13,577 bases of DNA from Neisseriaceae bacterium (lineage in GTDB: Bacteria; Pseudomonadota; Gammaproteobacteria; Burkholderiales; UBA11063): positions 1 to 13,577 of the forward strand of contig DAHXMX010000013.1 in the NCBI GenBank assembly GCA_027371515.1. The letters run 5' to 3'. Positions 1-4,711 of the stretch are shown piece by piece. Numbering within the stretch: position 1 is the first letter of the stretch; every line of letters starts with the position of its first letter. The notes beneath the pieces are model-generated. The model did not search any database. It worked only from the letters and a program-made list of their open reading frames with translations, and was not told where the DNA came from. The position numbers were made by a program, and so were the translations under genes.

Positions 1-3
1 TAA

Positions 4-483
4 AACAAATACATAAACGGATTATCTTTAATTGATGATGTAAAAAAATCGATTAGCGAAACTGAAGCTCAACATCTTATGGAGAAACTTAAAAAGGGTA
101 AAAGATTTGATTTAGAAGATTTTAAGCAACAGTTTATCGGTATCACTAAGATGGGTGATGTAAATAAGGTATTAGAAAAGTTGCCAGAAAATGTTTCAAA
201 GAAAATCCCATCTGGTGCGATAGACAATAAAAAAATCAATCGAACTATAGCTATTATTAACTCTATGACTACTCAAGAAAGGCGACATCCAGATATACTG
301 AAAGCTTCACGCAAGCGTCGTATTGCAGCTGGTAGCGGCACTACTGTACAAGAAGTTAATCAGCTTTTGAAGCAATATGAGCAAGTTAATATGATGATGA
401 AAAAATTCGGCAAAGGTGGCAAAATAGCGAACATAATACAAAATTTTAAACATTTACTGCCAGGTGGCGGCATGGGCATGTAA
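4..483 (+). CDS. ffh: Signal recognition particle protein Ffh, C-terminal M domain only (5' end missing, possibly interrupted)
   Basis: Ffh binds 4.5S RNA and signal sequences during co-translational membrane targeting. Only the methionine-rich M domain is here. From about nt 22 the frame matches Ffh: LSLIDDV, then EKLKKGKRFDLEDF, the INSMT..ER..P block, and the RNA-binding signature SRKRRIAAGSGTTVQEVN with LLKQ and MMKKFGKGGK. It ends in a Met/Gly tail (GGGMGM), as usual. The N and G (GTPase) domains would lie upstream of the window. The frame is odd at its left end: bases 1-3 are an in-frame TAA, and the following codons (NKYING) do not match the LGMGDV that normally precedes LSLI. Neither other frame restores it. 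The ATG at 79 is internal to the M domain and is not a credible start. Either ffh is interrupted at about nt 20, or this is a displaced 3' fragment or assembly junction. The family call is certain, but whether the gene is intact is not. Confidence 0.9.
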   Translation, partial: NKYINGLSLIDDVKKSISETEAQHLMEKLKKGKRFDLEDFKQQFIGITKMGDVNKVLEKLPENVSKKIPSGAIDNKKINRTIAIINSMTTQERRHPDILKASRKRRIAAGSGTTVQEVNQLLKQYEQVNMMMKKFGKGGKIANIIQNFKHLLPGGGMGM

Positions 484-509
484 TTAATTTGGTAATAGGA
501 AATATAATT

Positions 510-1178
510 ATGCAATATACATTATTTGGTAACTTTAGATCTCCGTATAGTTATATGGTATATGCAGGCATGACCTATAAACAATTACAATTTATTTATA
601 AAAATATAGATCTCAATCAAAAAGAACAAAAAGCTCCAGAATATTTGGCTATGAACCCAATGGGACAAATACCATTGTTAGTAGTTGAAGATAAACAGCC
701 AATTTTTGAATCCACTGCTATTATTGAGTATCTAGAAGATAGTAATCCTAATCTTAGTTTGTTTCCTAAGGATAGTTATGCTAAGTCAATAATTCGCACT
801 TTGTGGTGTCTGTTATCTGGCTCGATAATTAAAGATGCGCGTAATTTGTTTTTAGCTAGTTTAGGAAGGATTACCTTAACTATTGAACAGCGTATTGAAA
901 ATCAAAATGTGGTGCAAGCTAAATGTCAGGTATTAGAAAATTTACTAAGCAAACATCATCAATTACTAATTACAGATAATCCGTTTATGTATTTGTTTTA
1001 TCAGGCGTGGTACAATCTAAGCTTAGGTTTTCCAGAAATTAGAACAATTTGTTCACGACTAGAAAAATATCATCAAGAGATTAGTCATAATAATACAATA
1101 AAAATGTTAGAAAATATAACTGAAGTAAAACAACTGAGAAATAAAATGTACTCAAATCATAACAAGGAAAGCATATGA
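510..1178 (+). CDS. Glutathione S-transferase family protein
   Basis: This is a probable cytosolic GSH-dependent transferase or isomerase of about 222 residues. The N-terminal thioredoxin-like domain (about residues 1-80) shows the first beta strand YTLFGNF, a serine-rich possible catalytic site (S11, S14), the cis-proline motif NPMGQIPLL (P55) and the GSH gamma-glutamyl-binding ESTAIIEYL (E67-S68). The C-terminal half is helical but poorly conserved to my eye, so the substrate cannot be named. I chose the ATG at 510 over an in-frame TTG at 489 because AGGA at 497-500 sits 9 bases before 510 and the protein then begins directly with the first GST strand. It lies 26 bases after ffh, and its stop overlaps the peroxiredoxin start (ATGA at 1175-1178). 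Translational coupling with a peroxidase suggests a role in thiol or oxidative stress, which is inference. It could also be a SspA-like or maleylacetoacetate isomerase-like member. Confidence 0.82.
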   Translation: MQYTLFGNFRSPYSYMVYAGMTYKQLQFIYKNIDLNQKEQKAPEYLAMNPMGQIPLLVVEDKQPIFESTAIIEYLEDSNPNLSLFPKDSYAKSIIRTLWCLLSGSIIKDARNLFLASLGRITLTIEQRIENQNVVQAKCQVLENLLSKHHQLLITDNPFMYLFYQAWYNLSLGFPEIRTICSRLEKYHQEISHNNTIKMLENITEVKQLRNKMYSNHNKESI

Positions 1179-1609
1179 ATTTTGAATTACCAATTACTAG
1201 CGGTGGTGTATTTAAACTTAGCGAATTAAACAAACCGTTAGTATTATTTTTCTATCCACGAGATAATACTCCAGGCTGTACAATTGAAAATCATGATTTT
1301 AGTCGTCTTTATCCAGAATTTGTGCAATTAGGTTATGAAGTTCTTGGAATATCACGCGATAAACATACAACGCATTGTAATTTTAAACAGAAACATGAAT
1401 TAAACCATCAATTATTAGCCGATCCAGATGAAATAGTATGTAATATGTTTGGAGTTATGAAAGATAAAACAATGTATGGTAAGCCTGTTCGTGGAATTGA
1501 AAGAAGTACGTTTATTATTGATATTAAACGTAACATTATCAAAGAATGGCGCAAAGTAACTGTAGAAAATCACGCGAAAGAAGTATTAGATTTTATTTGC
1601 AGCTACTAA
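1175..1609 (+). CDS. bcp: Thiol peroxidase, BCP/PrxQ-type peroxiredoxin
   Basis: This enzyme reduces hydroperoxides through a peroxidatic cysteine. The family motif YPRDNTPGCT places the peroxidatic Cys at residue 35, with T32 and P33 in the active site and the supporting Arg at 110 (GIERSTFIID). At 144 residues it is slightly shorter than the E. coli protein (156) because its N-terminus is short, starting close to the first strand. E. coli Bcp has its resolving Cys five residues after the peroxidatic one, but here that position is His40. Other cysteines are C68, C89 and C142. C68 lies in the helix-3 region where some PrxQ proteins keep an alternative resolving Cys, so this is either an atypical 2-Cys or a 1-Cys enzyme. 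AAGGA at 1164-1168 gives a good ribosome site 6 bases from ATG. The preceding GST-like partner could supply the glutathione link. Confidence 0.93.
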   Translation: MNFELPITSGGVFKLSELNKPLVLFFYPRDNTPGCTIENHDFSRLYPEFVQLGYEVLGISRDKHTTHCNFKQKHELNHQLLADPDEIVCNMFGVMKDKTMYGKPVRGIERSTFIIDIKRNIIKEWRKVTVENHAKEVLDFICSY

Positions 1610-1639
1610 TATATAGCATCAAATACGCGCTAATTTTTT

Positions 1640-1672
1640 CTCTAGCTTTGAAGTGCTAGAGTTTGTTTTTTT
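1640..1672 (+). terminator. Rho-independent terminator of the ffh-GST-bcp transcript
   Basis: A 7-bp perfect stem CTCTAGC (1640-1646) / GCTAGAG (1655-1661) with an 8-base loop is followed by TTTGTTTTTTT. Polarity fits only the plus strand, because on the minus strand the stem is followed by A residues. It lies inside the last codons of the convergent rph gene. Confidence 0.8.
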
Positions 1673-2355
1673 AGTAGTTCTTTAATACCAATTTCAGCTA
1701 GATCTAATAGATTATTTAATTCCTGACGACTAAATGCTAGACCTTCGGCTGTACCTTGAATTTCTACAATCTCTAAGTTATCAAGCATTACTACATTAAT
1801 ATCACTTTCACATTGACTATCTTCATTATAATCAAGATCAAGTAGTGTTTCATGATTATAAATACCAACAGAAACGGCAGCTAATTGATATTTAATTGGT
1901 GAATTATTAATTAATTTACGTTCAATTAAATTATTAATTGCATCATGTAATGCAACATATGCACCAGTTATACTCGCAGTTCTAGTCCCTCCATCAGCTT
2001 GAATAACATCACAATCAATTATTATTTGCCTTTCACCAAGTTTACATAAGTCAATACAAGCGCGCAGGCTACGTCCAATTAGTCTAGATATTTCTTGGCT
2101 ACGCGAATTAATCTTACCTTGAACCAAGTCACGTTGTGTTCTATGGTGAGTTGCTCGTGGCAACATATTATATTCGGCATGAATCCAGCCTTGAGATTTT
2201 CCATGTAAAAACTGTGGTACTTTCTCTTCAACGCTGGCATTACATAATACTTTAGTGTTGCCAAATTCTATTAATACCGAGCCCTCAGCATATTTAGTAT
2301 AGTTACGAGTTATTTTTACTTCACGTAGTTGATTATATTTACGATCATTGCGCAT
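1642..2355 (-). CDS. rph: Ribonuclease PH
   Basis: This is a phosphorolytic 3'-5' exoribonuclease that trims tRNA 3' ends, using phosphate and releasing nucleoside diphosphates. It normally forms a cytosolic hexamer. The 237-residue protein matches the E. coli enzyme (238) end to end: TRNYTKYAEGSVLIEFG near the N-terminus, the substrate motif around Arg85 (SRSQEISRLIGRSLR), the phosphate-binding GGTRT (122-126), and the acidic metal/catalytic residues D179 and D185 in EDSQCESD. NVVM and EIQGTAEG follow. The start is ATG at 2355 with AGGT about 10 bases upstream. It begins 11 bases after the thioesterase stop and is probably co-transcribed with it. Its last codons double as the terminator hairpin of the opposing operon. 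I see no clear terminator for rph itself. Confidence 0.98.
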   Translation of the reverse strand: MRNDRKYNQLREVKITRNYTKYAEGSVLIEFGNTKVLCNASVEEKVPQFLHGKSQGWIHAEYNMLPRATHHRTQRDLVQGKINSRSQEISRLIGRSLRACIDLCKLGERQIIIDCDVIQADGGTRTASITGAYVALHDAINNLIERKLINNSPIKYQLAAVSVGIYNHETLLDLDYNEDSQCESDINVVMLDNLEIVEIQGTAEGLAFSRQELNNLLDLAEIGIKELLKKQTLALQS

Positions 2356-2366
2356 GTGTTGCTTAC

Positions 2367-2768
2367 CTATTTATTATATATTGATGCATACTCTTCTGGT
2401 TCAAAGATACTTTTTTGATTAACAAAATCAAACCATACGACATCAGCTTCACCAATAGCATAAATATGCTCTGGATTATTAGTAGCGTAAATAGTATGCC
2501 TAAAGGTGATTTTTTTACCGTTACGATTGATTAAGTACATATCAATATTAATTGTTGCTGGGTATACAATAGGTCTGATAAACTTACATTTCGTACTACT
2601 TAAAACTGGTGCACGTGTGGTTGGTGAATACTTTACATCGTGTATTTTTAACCAGTCAAAACGACATTCCTGCATATAAGTGAAATATTTAGCATTATTG
2701 ACATGGTAATATCCATCCATATCATCCCATAATATTTCTATCGTTTTAGTATGTAAAATTTTATTCAT
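2367..2768 (-). CDS. Hotdog-fold acyl-CoA thioesterase (4HBT/YbgC-like)
   Basis: This is a probable cytosolic thioesterase hydrolysing an acyl-CoA. The 133-residue single hotdog domain starts with the diagnostic WDDMDGYYHVNNAKYFTYM. D18 lies where 4-hydroxybenzoyl-CoA thioesterase-type enzymes have their catalytic Asp, in the usual D-x-D-x(3)-HVNN context, followed by the long helix with ECRFDWL. Strand RNGKKITFRHTIY and the late IGEADVVWFD fit the five-stranded sheet. The length is normal for the family. The specific substrate cannot be read from sequence. It sits 46 bases after the DUF3443 gene and 11 bases before rph in the same orientation. No convincing promoter of its own was seen in the 46-base gap, and the ribosome site is weak (TTGG only). 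Confidence 0.88.
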   Translation of the reverse strand: MNKILHTKTIEILWDDMDGYYHVNNAKYFTYMQECRFDWLKIHDVKYSPTTRAPVLSSTKCKFIRPIVYPATINIDMYLINRNGKKITFRHTIYATNNPEHIYAIGEADVVWFDFVNQKSIFEPEEYASIYNK

Positions 2769-2814
2769 TATTTATACCAATATCTCATATTTACATTTTG
2801 TTTTTAATAGTTAA

Positions 2815-3972
2815 TTACTGGTATCCCCAAGTTGGACCAGCTCCCATAGAGGTTTTAGAACCTACAAAACCAAGATAAACGTTTTTACCATAATAAAATG
2901 GTAAACCGTAAAGTATTCCACTTGAGTCCTGAACGCCCCAAAATGGCATTATTGAATTATTAGCAGGAGTTTGAATTGTTGCATCAATTGTAATTGAGTT
3001 GCCGCCATTATAGTTACTTATTGTTGATTGCCAAGTTGCACTACCACCGCTAGGGCAGTAATTACCACTCCCATCAGAACAAGGCGCAATTGATGTGTCA
3101 TAAAATAACCAAACATTAGTACCACTATCAAACATCGCACTATATGTAGTTGCTTGTGTAGTTGCTTGAAATTCGCCAATAAAATCATTTGGATCACCTA
3201 AAACGCTTTTAATATTAGCAGGAATGTTATTATTACTTTCTGTATTTAACCCGAATGTTATTGTCCCAAAAAGATTTGTATTACTATTATTGGTTGCTGC
3301 TGGTAGAGAAATAATTTCGCCATTGTTATCAGATTCAAAATACCCAACTGGATTAACATTTAGATACGGTACCGGTATACCGCTAGTTGACTCTATATAA
3401 CTTCCATTATTTAGCACGTAAGTATAATTAGTACTATTGGCAAGATTAACAATTGGATTGATTCCTATAATTCCTTTAGCGCCACTATTTAAAAACAGAA
3501 TTTGTGGACCTTGGTTGCTGCAACTAGTTGGAACATTAGATTGATTACCATCATTAATTATCTGTATCGGTATATTAGTAGCTTTTTCACCTGAAATATA
3601 TACATCTGCATAGTTTGCAGTAGCAAAAGCATAACCGCTACCATATAAATTACAAACTGCATATGGGAAATTAGTTCCAGTTTGTAGAATTGACGGTAGT
3701 GCTATACTAATTTGAGATTGATTAATCTTGAGCCCAACCGAACCAGTATCGAGTAATATCGAATCAATCGTTTGACATGTTTGAGTATTTGGGATACATA
3801 CAGTAACTGTTATATAAGGAGTATTTGCGCCCTGTCCATTATAACCGCTACCTGCTGTTACTAAAGCAACATTTGGGCCAGTCGTCGGTATAGGCCCTGT
3901 GCCGCCAGTATTACATGCTGTCAAATTTAATGAAGCGACAAGAGTTATAGCTAATGTTTTATTGATTTTCAC
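2815..3972 (-). CDS. DUF3443 family lipoprotein with pepsin-like aspartic peptidase features
   Basis: The 385-residue exported protein has a short charged N-terminus, a hydrophobic stretch and a lipobox LTAC with lipidation Cys20, so it should be membrane-anchored and periplasm-facing, probably on the outer membrane. The body matches the DUF3443 family as I know it (PYITVTVCIPNTQTC..ID, LLDTGS, GLPFYYG near the end). Two lobes can be seen. The first has D75-T-G-S and later GAKGIIGINP (165-173), like the pepsin DGILGL segment. The second opens with GTITFGLN (236-243), then AMF-D282-S-G-T and a final hydrophobic-Gly motif LYGLPFYYG. These are the hallmarks of two-lobed A1 aspartic peptidases. 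Besides Cys20 there are six cysteines (59, 66, 107, 151, 298, 306), spaced as if forming three disulfides. It follows the DUF2844 gene by 11 bases. The family assignment is firm, while peptidase activity is inferred. Confidence 0.85.
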   Translation of the reverse strand: MKINKTLAITLVASLNLTACNTGGTGPIPTTGPNVALVTAGSGYNGQGANTPYITVTVCIPNTQTCQTIDSILLDTGSVGLKINQSQISIALPSILQTGTNFPYAVCNLYGSGYAFATANYADVYISGEKATNIPIQIINDGNQSNVPTSCSNQGPQILFLNSGAKGIIGINPIVNLANSTNYTYVLNNGSYIESTSGIPVPYLNVNPVGYFESDNNGEIISLPAATNNSNTNLFGTITFGLNTESNNNIPANIKSVLGDPNDFIGEFQATTQATTYSAMFDSGTNVWLFYDTSIAPCSDGSGNYCPSGGSATWQSTISNYNGGNSITIDATIQTPANNSIMPFWGVQDSSGILYGLPFYYGKNVYLGFVGSKTSMGAGPTWGYQ

Positions 3973-3983
3973 GTTCTTACTCT

Positions 3984-4478
3984 CTATTTTAAATCTTGTA
4001 AATTAAATTTAAATGGTAATAATGATGAATCATATGCTACTCCATGGAAATTCCCGATAACGCCATTAATATGCACCACTAAATTTCCATATGAAATTTT
4101 GCTTACGCGTAATCCATAGTTAGTAGTTTTGGCTGTTTTAAATGTTGGGAAATATTTACCTAGTATTTGTTGTAAATCTGGATTATGTACACCAGACCAG
4201 CTAACTGCAAATACTACTCCGTTAGCTACGTATTCTTTAATAGTTATATTATCTGCAGTTTGAATGGTTGATACCTGATACTCAGTTGTTGTGCCATCTA
4301 TCGAAGTATTGCTATTTACTGTTTGAGTTTTTAATATTGAAGCACGAGTAGATCCAAGCACTTTATTATCTGTTACTATACTGCTTGAACTCTCACCTAA
4401 AGTTGCATATGATGATACAGGAATAACAGCCATTAGTGCTACCCATAATATTGGTAATTTTTTATTTTCTTTTTTCAC
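3984..4478 (-). CDS. DUF2844 family secreted protein
   Basis: This 164-residue protein is of unknown function. It has a Sec signal peptide (KKENKK, hydrophobic 9-22, probable cleavage after SYA at 25). The mature part has the DUF2844 pattern: TLGES at the mature N-terminus, then YQVSTIQTADNITIKEYV..GVVFAVSW.G..PDLQQILGKYFP, and a C-terminal half ending SSLLPFKFNLQDL. There are no cysteines and no second membrane segment, so it is probably periplasmic. The start is GTG, supported by GAGG with a 5-base spacer and no competing ATG before the signal peptide. It is first in the minus-strand cluster, directly before the DUF3443 lipoprotein. The two families are habitual neighbours in Burkholderia-like genomes (from memory), suggesting that they act together. 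It carries no catalytic motif I recognise. Confidence 0.85.
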   Translation of the reverse strand: MKKENKKLPILWVALMAVIPVSSYATLGESSSSIVTDNKVLGSTRASILKTQTVNSNTSIDGTTTEYQVSTIQTADNITIKEYVANGVVFAVSWSGVHNPDLQQILGKYFPTFKTAKTTNYGLRVSKISYGNLVVHINGVIGNFHGVAYDSSLLPFKFNLQDLK

Positions 4479-4524
4479 GAAAGCCTCTTTTAGGGTATTT
4501 AAGTATTGAATAGAATACGTAGTT

Positions 4525-4533
4525 ATTATATCA
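4525..4533 (-). promoter_or_regulatory. Extended -10 promoter for the DUF2844-DUF3443 cluster
   Basis: Read on the minus strand this is TGATATAAT, a perfect TGnTATAAT extended -10 (hexamer at 4525-4530). No good -35 is seen at normal spacing, which such promoters tolerate. It would give a leader of about 40 bases before the GTG at 4478. Confidence 0.55.
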
Positions 4534-4550
4534 TTAATATTATAATGATA
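4529..4550. promoter_or_regulatory. Inverted repeat overlapping the minus-strand -10 element
   Basis: TATCATTA (4529-4536) and TAATGATA (4543-4550) are perfect 8-base arms around a 6-base AT spacer. The left arm overlaps the -10 of the DUF2844 promoter, the position of a classic repressor operator. It is AT-only apart from one C/G pair per arm, so chance is a real alternative. Confidence 0.35.
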
Positions 4551-4627
4551 AATTTATTTTAGCATTTTTATAATAGAAATAATGACGGTGCAGATATTTT
4601 TAAGACAACGTAATAACTAATTAATTA

Positions 4628-4636
4628 TGATATAAT
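4628..4636 (+). promoter_or_regulatory. Extended -10 promoter for lptD operon
   Basis: TGATATAAT on the plus strand is a perfect extended -10 (hexamer 4631-4636). It has no recognisable -35 at 16-18 bases. The same nine bases serve the opposite direction at 4525-4533. Transcription would start near 4643 and leave a leader of about 70 bases before the TTG start of lptD. Confidence 0.55.
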
Positions 4637-4661
4637 TCATGCTTCGTATCTTCTTTCATTA

Positions 4662-4687
4662 TTAATTATAACTGTAGTTATAATTAA
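4662..4687 (+). promoter_or_regulatory. 26-base perfect palindrome in the lptD leader
   Basis: Arms TTAATTATAACT (4662-4673) and AGTTATAATTAA (4676-4687) are exact reverse complements separated by GT. It lies downstream of the likely -10 and ends 24 bases before the lptD start. It could be a dimeric regulator's site or an RNA hairpin. No T-tract follows, so it is not a terminator. Confidence 0.5.
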
Positions 4688-4711
4688 ATTTAACTTAGGT
4701 AATAACTTAAA

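Noticed and set aside
1..21. Intein C-terminal end as the cause of the ffh break
   Set aside because: An intein would keep the frame open and end in His-Asn before the extein. Here there is an in-frame stop and no His-Asn.
79..483. ATG at 79 as the start of a 134-residue stand-alone gene
   Set aside because: It lies inside the Ffh M domain. Codons from about nt 22 to 78 already match Ffh, and no ribosome site precedes the ATG.
489..509. TTG at 489 as the GST start
   Set aside because: The ATG at 510 has AGGA 9 bases upstream and starts right at the first thioredoxin-fold strand. The extra seven residues match nothing.
1613..1639. TAGC/GCTA mini-hairpin followed by T6 just after bcp
   Set aside because: Only four pairs with a long loop. 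The stronger 7-bp hairpin a few bases downstream accounts better for termination.
2079..2264. Second open frame inside rph on the minus strand
   Set aside because: It is out of frame with a fully conserved RNase PH and its translation has no recognisable motif.
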